A stretch of DNA of 64,000 nucleotides from Bacteroidota bacterium (GCA_023437225.1 JAEZGS010000014.1:1-64000), one strand, 5' to 3'; numbered from the stretch's first letter, positions 16,858 through 26,824 are shown. The notes: a model not told the origin generated them from the sequence alone. Made by a program: numbers and translations.

Positions 16858-17814
16858 ATGAATTCAAAGGTTGGAATTGTTGTTCTTAACTACAACAACG
16901 GTACAGATACGGTTGGTTGCCTTATGAGCCTACAAGACTTGCGATATGACAATAAAGTTATAATTGTCGTTGACAATGCGTCGAGTGATAATTCAGTTAA
17001 AGAAATTTCGGCTTTTTATGAGTCGTCAAAATTGAAATACATGCAGTTTCAGCTTGAAAATGTAGAGCTGGATGAGGATCAAATAGGAAGTTGTGCTAAT
17101 GTATTAATAATCTCCCCTTTAAATGGTGGATATTCAAAAGGTAACAACATTGGTATTCGATACGCACTGCTTGCCAATTGCAAATTTATTCTCGTTCTAA
17201 ACAGCGACACATTGGTAACTCCACATTTTCTGAGTGAATTAGTAAGATCGCTTAGTTGTATGGAAAATGCGGTTGCAGTGGGGCCTATTATTGTAGGATC
17301 TGAAAATAACGAAAGAAGCTATGGTCGTAGATTTCACAGAGGTTGGGATTACTGGTTTATCCCTCCAAGTATCTTTTGGCATTTTTCGCGAGGTAAACGG
17401 CGATGGAAGTATCTAAACTATCAATCGGAAAGTGATACGTGGGACGAGGTAGATCCGCTCCAAATTGATATACTGTCCGGTTGCTGTATGCTCTTCAAAA
17501 GTGAGTATTTTAAAGAATATGGGTTGTTGGATGAGAATACGTTTTTATACGCTGAGGAGCTAATCTTGGCGGCAAAGGTGCATAGGTGCAACAAATTGTT
17601 TTATTGCGTTCCTGGCGCGGTTGTATTTCATAAAGGAGGAGCGTCGACTAGTAAGGGGGGGAGCTTGTTTATGGTCAAGGAATTTATTAGGTCTAACAAT
17701 TATTATTTAAAGGCATATAGAAATTTTAATGCCTTGCAAAGGCATTTTTGGTTGTTAGGCATGTACGGTTTTTTGGCTGCAATTCGATTTAAAACACTCT
17801 TGCACAAACGTTGA
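16858..17814 (+). CDS. Family 2 glycosyltransferase
   Basis: This GT-A fold transferase has 318 residues. GIVVLNYNNGTDTVGCLMSL at the N-terminus, the metal-binding NSD in ILVLNSDTLVTP (near 118), and the LSGCCMLFKSEYF plus LLDENTFLYAEE segments near 200-230 are typical of rhamnosyltransferase-like GT2 enzymes (WbbL group). It adds one sugar to the lipid-linked repeat unit at the cytosolic face. Substrate cannot be read from sequence. It lies between wzy and the first amidotransferase gene. Confidence 0.9.
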   Translation: MNSKVGIVVLNYNNGTDTVGCLMSLQDLRYDNKVIIVVDNASSDNSVKEISAFYESSKLKYMQFQLENVELDEDQIGSCANVLIISPLNGGYSKGNNIGIRYALLANCKFILVLNSDTLVTPHFLSELVRSLSCMENAVAVGPIIVGSENNERSYGRRFHRGWDYWFIPPSIFWHFSRGKRRWKYLNYQSESDTWDEVDPLQIDILSGCCMLFKSEYFKEYGLLDENTFLYAEELILAAKVHRCNKLFYCVPGAVVFHKGGASTSKGGSLFMVKEFIRSNNYYLKAYRNFNALQRHFWLLGMYGFLAAIRFKTLLHKR

Positions 17815-17831
17815 AAACCTAGAATATTATT

Positions 17832-19703
17832 ATGTGTGGTATTGCTGGAAGAATAAATCTGGATTTTAACAATCCCGTACAGGCTAATGACCTGAAGCAA
17901 ATGGGTGATGTAATCATTAATCGGGGACCTGATGATGAAGGTTACTTCATTAATAGCAACGTTGGATTTGTGTTTAGACGGTTGAGCATAATTGACTTGG
18001 CTAACGGACACCAACCCATGTGCAATGAAAATGGCCGCGTTTGGATCGTTTTCAACGGTGAGATTTATAATTACCGTGAGCTGAAAGAATTCTTAATCAA
18101 TAAAGGCCACAAGTTTGCTACGAACTCTGATACTGAAGTGATAGTTCACCTTTATGAGGAGCATGGCGAATTATGCGTAAAGTACCTACGCGGAATGTTT
18201 GCTTTTGCTATTTGGGACGACGATAAGAAGACCTTGTTTTGTGCTCGCGATCGATTCGGCATCAAACCATTTTACTATTATCTCGACAATGAGAAGTTTT
18301 TATTTGGATCCGAGATAAAGAGCTTTCTGCATGTTGATGGGGTTGACACGAGTATTTGTTATAAAGCAGTCGACATGTACTTTACTTACGGTTATACAAG
18401 TAACTCAAAATCTATTTATAAGCACATACAGAAGCTTGGGGCAGGTCATTATATGACAATCTCATTTCGTCATTCTGTACCTTCCGTTCAAGTGGTCAGA
18501 TACTGGAGAGCGGCCTTTACTCCTGACTTTAGTGTTGGCGAGTCTGACTGGACAAAGCAGATTGAAGAAGCAGCTTCTGAATCCGTTAAGTTACATATGG
18601 AGTCAGATGTGCCCATCGGCGCATTTTTAAGTGGCGGGATTGATTCTAGTACTGTTGTAGCATTGATGTCGAGACATGCAACGCGCAGATTTAAAACGTT
18701 TTCTATCGGGTTTAAACAAGCTGAGTATAACGAACTTCCTCTCGCACGTGAGGTGGCAAAAATGTATGGCTGCGAACACCATGAACAAATATTAGAGCCT
18801 GAATCGATTGCACTATTGCCCAAGCTAGTGGAGGCATATGATGAGCCGTTTGCTGATTCATCGGCAATTCCCACTTACTACGTTTCAAAGTTTGCTAGTG
18901 AGTACGTTAAAGTGATTTTGTCGGGAGATGGTGGGGACGAGCTTTTTGGTGGGTATTGGAATTATCAATATCTCGGTAAAATTTATAGACGAAGCAGTAG
19001 AATGCCAAGTCTTAACCGGGTTTTATGGGGAACGATTCACAGTGCTATCCCAGACAATTATAGAGGCAAGAATCTAACTTATTTTCTTTCCAAAAACAGA
19101 AACTTCTTGGGGGCATACATGAATGTTTGGAACAAAAGAGAAAGAAGTCATCTCATATTAAACGATTACGTTGAACACCCAGAATACTACGCAGAAGAAT
19201 ACAAGGAAAAAATCCTTCGAGAGAAATGTTCTTTGGATTTTACTTCGAAACTGCAAGCGCTCGATATAGAAACATATTTGGTGGATGATATTTTAACAAA
19301 AGTCGATCGCGCAAGCATGATGAATTCACTCGAGGTGCGCGTGCCATTGTTGGACCATAAACTCGCGGAATTGAGCTTTTCTATCCCGAGCCGATTTAAG
19401 CTTAAAGGAGGTGATGGAAAGTATATTTTAAAAAGGGCAATGGCATCTCTTTTGCCTCCGGCCATTTTAGCGCACAAAAAGCAAGGTTTCAGTGTGCCGC
19501 TGTCATACTGGTTTAAAGATGATTTAAGAGACTACATTGGCGATACTTTGCTTTCAGGAAATAGTTTGTTGTCAAGTTATCTTGACGCTAATTACATTAA
19601 ATACAGTCTCTCCGTTGGTATGCGCGGCAAACGAGATTATACCGCCAAAATTTGGTCACTTATATTTTTTGAAGAATGGTTACGAAGCAGGAAAGGCGAT
19701 TGA
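17832..19703 (+). CDS. Asparagine-synthase-like glutamine amidotransferase (copy 1)
   Basis: The 623-residue protein carries an N-terminal class II glutaminase domain with nucleophile Cys2 (MCGIAG) and FNGEIYNYREL, then a synthetase domain with the pyrophosphate loop SGGIDS at 267-272 and SGDGGDELFGGYW. All key residues of AsnB enzymes are present. Within polysaccharide loci, such proteins often amidate uronic-acid carboxyl groups rather than make free asparagine, and that is the preferred reading here. A second, diverged copy lies at 22.0-23.9 kb. It overlaps the next gene by 28 bp. Confidence 0.9.
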   Translation: MCGIAGRINLDFNNPVQANDLKQMGDVIINRGPDDEGYFINSNVGFVFRRLSIIDLANGHQPMCNENGRVWIVFNGEIYNYRELKEFLINKGHKFATNSDTEVIVHLYEEHGELCVKYLRGMFAFAIWDDDKKTLFCARDRFGIKPFYYYLDNEKFLFGSEIKSFLHVDGVDTSICYKAVDMYFTYGYTSNSKSIYKHIQKLGAGHYMTISFRHSVPSVQVVRYWRAAFTPDFSVGESDWTKQIEEAASESVKLHMESDVPIGAFLSGGIDSSTVVALMSRHATRRFKTFSIGFKQAEYNELPLAREVAKMYGCEHHEQILEPESIALLPKLVEAYDEPFADSSAIPTYYVSKFASEYVKVILSGDGGDELFGGYWNYQYLGKIYRRSSRMPSLNRVLWGTIHSAIPDNYRGKNLTYFLSKNRNFLGAYMNVWNKRERSHLILNDYVEHPEYYAEEYKEKILREKCSLDFTSKLQALDIETYLVDDILTKVDRASMMNSLEVRVPLLDHKLAELSFSIPSRFKLKGGDGKYILKRAMASLLPPAILAHKKQGFSVPLSYWFKDDLRDYIGDTLLSGNSLLSSYLDANYIKYSLSVGMRGKRDYTAKIWSLIFFEEWLRSRKGD

Positions 19704-20791
19704 AAATCGTCTTTATAATTGATTCTTTGACTGCGGGTGGCAAAGAGAGAAGACTAGTGGAATTGCTTAAAGGACTTTCTCGTTCGCCGAATTTTGAATG
19801 TCATATTGTAATTCTTAGTGAAGACATTCATTATGCGGAGGTGTTAGCTCTTAATTGCACAATCCAAAAGATCATTCGGAAAACGAGGAAGGATCTAGGT
19901 GTTTTTCGAAAATTCTTCAAATTGTGCCAGATTATAAAGCCTGATATAATTCATTGCTGGGACAGTATGACAGCAATATATTCAATCCCTATTTGCAAGA
20001 TTCTTAGAATTAAGTTTATTAACGGGATGGTTGCCGATGCGCCTGTGCATCTATCAATCTTCAACAAAACTTATTTCCGTGCCCGGGTGAGTTTTTGGTT
20101 TGCTGATATTGTCATTGGAAACTCACTCGCAGGGTTAGCCGCGTATAAAGCTCCAACTCGAAAAAGCAGATGTATTTACAATGGCTTCAATTTTGAAAGG
20201 ATTAAGTTCAAGGGCAGTGTTGATGAACATGCCCACGCTGCATTGAACATTCACACGCCTTTAGTGGTAGGGATGGTTGCAACGTTCTCAGCACTTAAAG
20301 ATTATAGAACATTTTTTCGCGCTGCTGAAATTATTTTAGGGAAACGTCGAGATGTGACATTCGTGGCTATTGGAAAGGAAACCGATTCAATAGAATGTAA
20401 GCGTTTAATTCCGGCGGGTCTTCAGTCACACTTTCGTCTCCTAGGAAAGAAGACTAATGTAGAGTTTTTGGTAAACACTTTTGATGTTGCGGTCTTAGCT
20501 ACTTTCACGGAAGGCATTTCTAATTCAATTCTTGAGTATATGGCATTAAGTAAGCCAGTGGTTGCAACTGACGGAGGCGGTACTTCTGAATTAGTTGTGC
20601 ATGGTAAGACCGGTTTTTTGGTAGATCAAGGCGATGCTGTTTGTTTGTCAAATAACATAGAATCGCTATTAGATAGAGACATGCTTCGGAAAAGAATGGG
20701 ATTAGCGGGTTGCCAGCGTGTCAAGTCTATGTTTTCTATCGACAGAATGATATCGGAATACATTCTTTTGTGTAATTCTTTAGTTAGTTAA
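19676..20791 (+). CDS. Family 4 glycosyltransferase
   Basis: This GT-B fold transferase has 371 residues. The N-terminal GGKERRLVELLKGLS loop and the C-terminal donor-binding EX7E-type motif, in EGISNSILEYMALSKPVVAT (near 280-300), are present. It starts within the amidotransferase gene (ATG at 19676); a later start is possible, since MVTKQERR is charged and the fold begins at KIVFIID. It adds a sugar to the EPS1 repeat unit; donor and acceptor are unknown. Confidence 0.9.
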   Translation: MVTKQERRLKIVFIIDSLTAGGKERRLVELLKGLSRSPNFECHIVILSEDIHYAEVLALNCTIQKIIRKTRKDLGVFRKFFKLCQIIKPDIIHCWDSMTAIYSIPICKILRIKFINGMVADAPVHLSIFNKTYFRARVSFWFADIVIGNSLAGLAAYKAPTRKSRCIYNGFNFERIKFKGSVDEHAHAALNIHTPLVVGMVATFSALKDYRTFFRAAEIILGKRRDVTFVAIGKETDSIECKRLIPAGLQSHFRLLGKKTNVEFLVNTFDVAVLATFTEGISNSILEYMALSKPVVATDGGGTSELVVHGKTGFLVDQGDAVCLSNNIESLLDRDMLRKRMGLAGCQRVKSMFSIDRMISEYILLCNSLVS

Positions 20792-20843
20792 ATAGCTGTT
20801 GTCGTCAGAAAGGGAGAAAATAATTTTCTTAATACTCAATTGA

Positions 20844-21995
20844 ATGCACGTTATTCATCTTGAACGAAAGTTCACAAGTCCGACGGAGACGTTTATTGTA
20901 AACCAGATAAATGCACTTTACAGCCATAAGCATTCAGTGTTTACCGTTAAGAATTTGGGCAACCTATTTGTTGCTGCAGATATCGTTGAGTATAACAAAA
21001 ATTCTTTTCTGTTCCCAACTAAATTCTTAACCGCTAATGCCCGTGATTACTTTATCTATAAAGCGACCGAAATCAAACCAAATCTAATTCATTGCCATTA
21101 TCTAACGGATGCTCTTTTTTTCTCTCCTTTTACGGAGCAAATCAATGTGCCAAAGATTTGTTCGTGTTATGGCTATGATGTATCTAATTTTCCAAAGAAA
21201 TTCGGAGGACTTGCCAGGCTCTTATTTAGAAAAGTCTTCGAAGATTATAATCTTTTTCTCGCGATGTCCGAGGACATGAAAAGAGACCTTATAGAAATCG
21301 GTTGTGATGCAAGAAAAATTCTGGTTCATTACCACGGGATTGATACGAGAAAATTTGCCGCCATACGACGTTATTCACCAATAAGAAGTGAATTTAATAT
21401 ACTAACAATTGCCAGCTTGTTTCCATTTAAGGGCCATATTGTAGCATTGAAGGCCCTACGGCAGCTGCGGAGCGAGCGCCCCGATATAACTTTTATCTAT
21501 AACATCGTTGGAGGGGGGCCAAAGAAAAGATCGCTTGAAAAATATGTTAGCGCAAACGGATTGGGGCAGTTTGTTAAATTTCATGATCCAGTAAAGCACG
21601 GACCATTGTTTCAATCATTCCTTGATCAGGCGCATGTTTTTTTACATCCAAGCGTAACGGCAAGTGATGGGGCGAAGGAAGGCATTCCGGGGGCGATAGT
21701 TGAGGCAATGGCTAGCGGGTTGCCTGTGATTTCTTCGTTTCATGCTGGTATACCGAGTGCTATAGAAAATGAAGTGACGGGTTTGCTAGTAAAGGAGCAT
21801 GACTTCAATTCCATTTGCCATGCGTTAATTAGGCTTTATGAAAATCCCGAACTGAGATTTAAGCTTGGAAAAAATGCGACGCATTTTGCGTCAACGCATT
21901 TAGATCTTTATAAGAAAGCAATTACATTAACAGAAATCTACAAAACAGAAGTAAGCAGTTTTGGGGTAGAAAACACCGTGGATTTCATAATATAA
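20844..21995 (+). CDS. Family 4 glycosyltransferase
   Basis: This second GT-B transferase of 383 residues resembles WcaL/AmsK-like enzymes. TETFIVNQINAL lies near the N-terminus (18-29), the HCHYLTDALFF segment near 90, and the donor site SDGAKEGIPGAIVEAMASG (near 270-290) is followed by LPVISSFHAGIPSAIE. It is separated by about 50 bp from the previous gene and by 13 bp from the second amidotransferase. Specific sugar unknown. Confidence 0.9.
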   Translation: MHVIHLERKFTSPTETFIVNQINALYSHKHSVFTVKNLGNLFVAADIVEYNKNSFLFPTKFLTANARDYFIYKATEIKPNLIHCHYLTDALFFSPFTEQINVPKICSCYGYDVSNFPKKFGGLARLLFRKVFEDYNLFLAMSEDMKRDLIEIGCDARKILVHYHGIDTRKFAAIRRYSPIRSEFNILTIASLFPFKGHIVALKALRQLRSERPDITFIYNIVGGGPKKRSLEKYVSANGLGQFVKFHDPVKHGPLFQSFLDQAHVFLHPSVTASDGAKEGIPGAIVEAMASGLPVISSFHAGIPSAIENEVTGLLVKEHDFNSICHALIRLYENPELRFKLGKNATHFASTHLDLYKKAITLTEIYKTEVSSFGVENTVDFII

Positions 21996-22008
21996 ATCAC
22001 TGTTCAAT

Positions 22009-23907
22009 ATGTGTGGAATATTAGGTAGTATCAATGTTGAGAAGACAATAGATGTGCTTTCGTTAATCGCACATCGTGGACCTGACGCTTGTGGCCATTG
22101 GTTCGTCGAACACGATAATGCAAGAGTAAGTCTTTTTCATGCAAGATTGTCGATATTAGACTTGTCTTCAGCCGGTCATCAGCCCATGGAGTCGCAAAAT
22201 AATGAACACTGCATTGTTTTTAACGGCGAAATATATAATCATTTAGAGTTAAGAAACGATTTAGACTATGTTGAATTTGCAGGACACTCAGACACTGAGA
22301 CACTTTTGGAATACATTTCTCGATTTGGAGTTAATCAAACATTGCCTCGCTTAAATGGAATTTTTGCCTTTGCGTTTCTCGATCTTCAGAATGAAACTTT
22401 GACGCTTGCGAGAGACAGGTTTGGCGTCAAACCTTTATATTATTTTTTTGATGGAAGGAAATTTGTTTTTTGCTCGGAAATCAAACCAATTTTAAAAATT
22501 ATTGATGCGGAAATAGATGATGAGTCGGTGGCGAATTGTCTAGCGCTGCGCTATAATCAGGCGCCGTTCACGATCTATAAGAAAATTTACAAAGTAGAAC
22601 CAGGGCAAATTGTGCAGATTCAGTTGGGCTCTTCGCTCACTATCAAGAAAACCTACTTTGTACAGACGCCTTCAAAATTAGGCTTTAAAGGGGGGAATAG
22701 TAAGAAGCTCGTTAATGAATATGGTGACTTATTTGTGCGTGCCGTGGAAAGACAACTTTTGGCAGATGTAGAGGTGGGTGTTCTTTTAAGTGGTGGTATT
22801 GATTCTGCATTGGTCGCTGCAATAGCCAAGAAGAAATCCAAAACATCTATGAAGGCTTTTACGGTCGGCTTTGAAAGTAGCCCACATGATTGCGATGAGA
22901 CTCAATCCGCAGCCGAGACGGCTCAACAATTAGGTCTTGATCACTATACCACCATCATATCTGAGCAGGATTTTATTGAATCCTTTAGAAATATTGCATC
23001 TTTCGTTGAAGAACCCGTCGGGACAACTTCAATTGTGCCGATGTATTTTCTTTCTAGGCTTGCTCATTCTCACGTTAAAGTCGTCTTAAGCGGTCAGGGC
23101 GCCGACGAACCCTTGGGCGGGTATAGTAAGTATAAAGCACTAGTATTTTTACAGCATAGACATCTGTTTAGGGGTGCTGTAGAAATCCTGAGATATGCTA
23201 GTGGCGAGCTCCTACATAAAGAAACTTACCGTCGGGCTTTAGAGGCAATGCGTGGTTCACGGGCAATCGATTCGCTGGTGTCATTGAATTCTATAAGTTC
23301 GAGTGAACAAATTGAATCACTGTTGTCAGGTACTACAATTCAAAAGTTCGATAGTGTTGAAAATCAGCAAATGCTTAAGATAAAAGAGATTTGGAATCAA
23401 AGGCTTCCTGAGAGTAACAATATAAGCAATTTAGCGCTCTATTACGACATGCGTACTTCATTATCGGATGATTTGCTGATGTACACTGATAAGCTTACTA
23501 TGAGGCATGGTTTGGAATGCCGTGTGCCAATTCTTGACAATGATCTAGTTAGTTTTTTGGAAAATTTAAAGCCTTCGTTCAAGCATAATTATTTTGCCGG
23601 TAAGATAATACATAAGCGGTTCGCCAGAGAATTTCTGCCAACTTCGATTATAGAAAGACCCAAACAGAATTTCAATTCTCCGACAAAGCAATGGATTCGC
23701 AATAATCATTCGATCCTGTTTGACTTTTTAAATGGCTCCTCATGTTTCACCAACAAATTTAATATGCATGCGGTGAGGCGTATGTTCAGCCTTCATAACT
23801 CAGGTAAGAATTTTGAGAAACAAATTTTTCTAATGCTCACGCTTTGTTGCGCTTTGGAAAAATTGATTCCTGATGGCCAAAAAAAAAGCTATGAATATTT
23901 GGATTGA
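22009..23907 (+). CDS. Asparagine-synthase-like glutamine amidotransferase (copy 2)
   Basis: The 632-residue protein has the same domain order as copy 1: Cys2 (MCGILG), FNGEIYNHLELR, FGVKPLYY and SGGIDS at 261-266. The synthetase loop reads SGQGADEPLGGY rather than SGDGGDELFGGY, so two acidic positions differ from copy 1. The copies are clearly diverged, so this is not a recent duplication. Two enzymes in one locus suggest two amidated sugars, or different amino donors and acceptors. The end overlaps the DUF354 gene. Confidence 0.9.
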   Translation: MCGILGSINVEKTIDVLSLIAHRGPDACGHWFVEHDNARVSLFHARLSILDLSSAGHQPMESQNNEHCIVFNGEIYNHLELRNDLDYVEFAGHSDTETLLEYISRFGVNQTLPRLNGIFAFAFLDLQNETLTLARDRFGVKPLYYFFDGRKFVFCSEIKPILKIIDAEIDDESVANCLALRYNQAPFTIYKKIYKVEPGQIVQIQLGSSLTIKKTYFVQTPSKLGFKGGNSKKLVNEYGDLFVRAVERQLLADVEVGVLLSGGIDSALVAAIAKKKSKTSMKAFTVGFESSPHDCDETQSAAETAQQLGLDHYTTIISEQDFIESFRNIASFVEEPVGTTSIVPMYFLSRLAHSHVKVVLSGQGADEPLGGYSKYKALVFLQHRHLFRGAVEILRYASGELLHKETYRRALEAMRGSRAIDSLVSLNSISSSEQIESLLSGTTIQKFDSVENQQMLKIKEIWNQRLPESNNISNLALYYDMRTSLSDDLLMYTDKLTMRHGLECRVPILDNDLVSFLENLKPSFKHNYFAGKIIHKRFAREFLPTSIIERPKQNFNSPTKQWIRNNHSILFDFLNGSSCFTNKFNMHAVRRMFSLHNSGKNFEKQIFLMLTLCCALEKLIPDGQKKSYEYLD

Positions 23908-24910
23908 CATATCAAATTCTCCGCACATCAATTTTTTTTATGATCTGATCAAAGATTTAGAGAATGATGGACATGTTGTAACAATTACGTCTCGGCCGCT
24001 TGCAAATACAGTGGCTTTACTGGATCAGCGTAACCTTCACCACACTGTTATTGGAAAGCATTACGGTAAGAACTTCTATAAGAAAATTATGGGCTTTCCA
24101 ATACGGATCTTCCAACTATATAGATTTCTGAGAGCTCGGCAAATTGATGTGGCGATTGGTCAAAGTTCTTTCCATCTTCCAATTACGGCGCGATTGATTA
24201 GGGCAAAAGCAGTTTATACTAATGACAATGAGCATGCTTTGGGTAATATTCCTTCGTTTTTCTTCGCGAATCGCATACTTGTACCTGAAAGCATGAAAGA
24301 GAGTGATATCTGGCCCAAATACCTAAACAAAGTTAAAGTGGTTAGATATCCGGGGATTAAGGAAGGAATTTATTTATGGAGGCAATTTGAGGTTGTTAAG
24401 GAGGCTAGAAGTTTAAACAAAGGTATAAGTGCCACTGAAATATTTATAAGGCCGGAGCCGTTGACTGCACAATACTACAGAGGTGGAACTAACTTTCTAG
24501 ACACGTTGATTATGGATTTACAAAACGAATTCCAGATAACTGTTCTACCAAGAGACAAAACACAGTATACACATTACCAGCAGAAAAAATTTTCACGGAT
24601 TCAAGTTGCTGCAGTGCCTCTTCCGTTTGAGGAACTTTCGAGACGGTGTAGCATTTTTATTGGCGCAGGTGGCTCGATGACTCGGGAGTTTGCAGTGTTA
24701 GGTATTCCATGTGTTTCGGTATACCAAGATTCGCTTTTGGAAGTTGACAGAGTATTAATTGAATCTGGATTACTTCTTTATAATCCTAGTATTACAGCAG
24801 CAGAAGTTAAAGCTTTCCTCAAAGCTTATCCCGACCGTGAGGCTTCGAAGGTCTTGGTTGAAAAGGGCAAGGCGGCATATCAAATTTTAAAGTCATCAAT
24901 TTTATCTTAA
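23891..24910 (+). CDS. DUF354 family protein (glycosyltransferase-like fold)
   Basis: The start is placed at MNIWIDISNSPHINFFYDLI (23891), which matches the usual beginning of this family. An ATG six codons upstream (23873) lies inside the amidotransferase gene. The protein has about 339 residues. GAGGSMTREFAVLGIPCVSV near 255-275 is the most recognisable segment and resembles the nucleotide-sugar site of WecB/MurG-like GT-B folds. The family occurs in archaeal and bacterial polysaccharide loci and its biochemical role is not settled to my knowledge. Context suggests sugar-nucleotide metabolism or transfer together with the next three genes. Confidence 0.8.
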   Translation: MNIWIDISNSPHINFFYDLIKDLENDGHVVTITSRPLANTVALLDQRNLHHTVIGKHYGKNFYKKIMGFPIRIFQLYRFLRARQIDVAIGQSSFHLPITARLIRAKAVYTNDNEHALGNIPSFFFANRILVPESMKESDIWPKYLNKVKVVRYPGIKEGIYLWRQFEVVKEARSLNKGISATEIFIRPEPLTAQYYRGGTNFLDTLIMDLQNEFQITVLPRDKTQYTHYQQKKFSRIQVAAVPLPFEELSRRCSIFIGAGGSMTREFAVLGIPCVSVYQDSLLEVDRVLIESGLLLYNPSITAAEVKAFLKAYPDREASKVLVEKGKAAYQILKSSILS

Positions 24911-24921
24911 ATAACAATAAA

Positions 24922-25941
24922 GTGAAACGTATGGTAAAGGCAGGTGTAATTGGAGTTGGTAAAATGGGAATTTCTCATTTGGCTATATTAGGTGCTCATA
25001 CCGATGTACAGTTAGTAGGCGTCGCTGATTCATCAAAGCTAATGTTGGACCCAATTAAGCGTTTTTCAGGGCTTGCATGTTTTACGGACTATATGCAAAT
25101 GATCAATGTGGCAAAACCGGACGCTGTGGTGGTGGCGGTGCCCACCAAATTTCATGCAGCAATCACAAAATCATTAATTAGCCGGGGGATTCATGTCTTC
25201 GTTGAAAAACCGTTTTGTTTGAGCCCAGATGAGGGGCGCCAACTGGTCGAAATGGCTGTACAAAATAAAGTTTTTAATCAGGTTGGTTATCATAACAAGT
25301 TCGTTGAGACATTTAAAGAGGTTAAGAGAATAATAACCTCTGGGTCACTAGGCAAGATTGTGCATTTTGTTGGAGAGGCGTATGGCCCTGTTGTCATTCG
25401 TCAAAAGGCGGAGACTTGGCGAACGAGAAGTGTAGAAGGTGGAGGTTGTCTGATGGACTATGCATCCCATGTAATTGATTTGATCAATGATCTTTTGGCG
25501 CCAGTTTCATCTATACAGGGCGCCCAGCTAAAATCAGTGTATTCCTCGGGCGTGGAGGATGCTGTTTACTCTTTAATGACGTTGGAGACTGGATTGACGG
25601 GAGTATTGTCTGTAAATTGGAGCGACGAGACTTATAGGAAAATGTCAACTACGGTTACTATCATTGGAACGAAAGGAAAAATTGTTTGCGACTCCAGTGA
25701 ACTTCGGGTGTTTTTTAAAGAACCACCTGCAATTACGAAATATGAACCTGGTTGGAACGTAAGGTATATTACAGAATTAGCACCCAGCGTTGATTTTTAT
25801 TTAAGGGGCGAAGAATATAGTTCACAGATGGACTATTTTATAAAAGGAGTACAAGGACTTGCGCCGAATGATATTAACACTTTTGAGTCCGCTTGGAAAA
25901 CTGACTACGCTATTCATCTTATTAGGTCAAGTCTAAACTAA
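24922..25941 (+). CDS. Gfo/Idh/MocA family oxidoreductase
   Basis: This NAD(P)-dependent sugar oxidoreductase has 336-339 residues. The start is GTG at 24922 or ATG at 24931; both give the Rossmann motif GVIGVGKMGISHL at once. EKPFCLSPDEG (near 96) is the conserved catalytic-lysine motif, and the C-terminal alpha/beta domain is intact. In polysaccharide loci such enzymes oxidise or reduce UDP-sugars (for example WlbA-like 3-dehydrogenation). The substrate here is unknown, and it is likely to act with the WecB gene two positions downstream. Confidence 0.88.
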   Translation: MKRMVKAGVIGVGKMGISHLAILGAHTDVQLVGVADSSKLMLDPIKRFSGLACFTDYMQMINVAKPDAVVVAVPTKFHAAITKSLISRGIHVFVEKPFCLSPDEGRQLVEMAVQNKVFNQVGYHNKFVETFKEVKRIITSGSLGKIVHFVGEAYGPVVIRQKAETWRTRSVEGGGCLMDYASHVIDLINDLLAPVSSIQGAQLKSVYSSGVEDAVYSLMTLETGLTGVLSVNWSDETYRKMSTTVTIIGTKGKIVCDSSELRVFFKEPPAITKYEPGWNVRYITELAPSVDFYLRGEEYSSQMDYFIKGVQGLAPNDINTFESAWKTDYAIHLIRSSLN

Positions 25942-25945
25942 TTTT

Positions 25946-26824
25946 ATGCAAAGGATATTATTTGGTGATAATCAATTTTTTGGAGTAAATCACATTTCGG
26001 ACGAAAAGTCACGCACTCAATTAATAAAGTTTAAGAATGATAGCGCAATACTTAAAACGTTGGATGACGCAATGAGCTGTGGCTTAAATACATTTATGTG
26101 CACCACACACGAACGCATTGCTAGAATTTGCGACGTCGTAAGAGACAATCCAATCAAGTATAATGAGTTTAAATTTTTCCCATGCATGCCCTACGCACAT
26201 AAGTATGCAAATGCAGCGACAGAATTGGGAGTTTTTGGCGCGATAAAACAATATGTTCCGGGTAGTATTGTTGGATCAATGCTTAAGGGTGGAGTCGCAT
26301 ACTTGAAAAAAGACTATATATCCATGATAGAGTTACTCATTGACTCAGAAATGAAAGCGTTTAAAGGCGTTAATACTCCGATCATATTTCTACAGAATAT
26401 TGTAACAGATTTGCTTATCGGCCTTGGAATGAGTAGCGTACTAGCACATTTCAGTGATTATATCAGACGTAAATATAACGCTGAAGCGGGCTTCATCACA
26501 ATGAATATGCCTAGGCTGTTAAATATGCTTCAAAACGAGGGTCTTAAAAACCCCATCATTTGCTTTTCATTTAATAGTAAAGGTTTTCGTATGTCTGGTG
26601 GGTTAGAACTTTACAGACAGGTACTTGCCGAAAATGAGTTCCAGGCAATTGCTATGCAAATATTTGGAGGAGGGGCGATTAATCCTCAAGAAGCGGTGAG
26701 GTTTGTCTGTGAATCGCCAAACATTAAATCAATTTTATTTGGCGCGTCTACTAAAAATAATATTGAACAGACAGTCTCTATGATTAAATATTTTGATAAG
26801 CAAGAAATCATTCAAACATGTTAG
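25946..26824 (+). CDS. Uncharacterised protein, possible TIM-barrel enzyme
   Basis: I do not assign a function. The 292-residue protein is soluble, without a signal peptide or membrane helix. It begins MQRILFGDNQFFGVNHIS. A run of short hydrophobic strands (FGDNQFFGV, NTFMCTTH, FKFFPCMPY, CFSFNSKG, AIAMQIFGGG, IKSILFGAST) ends with a helical segment. That strand/helix periodicity and the closing FGAST plus helix resemble aldo/keto-reductase-like TIM barrels. It overlaps wecB by 7 bp and follows the oxidoreductase by 4 bp, so it is surely translated with them and probably takes part in making a nucleotide sugar. Confidence 0.75.
   Translation: MQRILFGDNQFFGVNHISDEKSRTQLIKFKNDSAILKTLDDAMSCGLNTFMCTTHERIARICDVVRDNPIKYNEFKFFPCMPYAHKYANAATELGVFGAIKQYVPGSIVGSMLKGGVAYLKKDYISMIELLIDSEMKAFKGVNTPIIFLQNIVTDLLIGLGMSSVLAHFSDYIRRKYNAEAGFITMNMPRLLNMLQNEGLKNPIICFSFNSKGFRMSGGLELYRQVLAENEFQAIAMQIFGGGAINPQEAVRFVCESPNIKSILFGASTKNNIEQTVSMIKYFDKQEIIQTC

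Noticed and set aside
22009..23907. Second amidotransferase as a recent duplicate of the first.
   Set aside because: Sequences differ throughout, and lengths and key loops differ, so duplication would be old or the copies were acquired separately.
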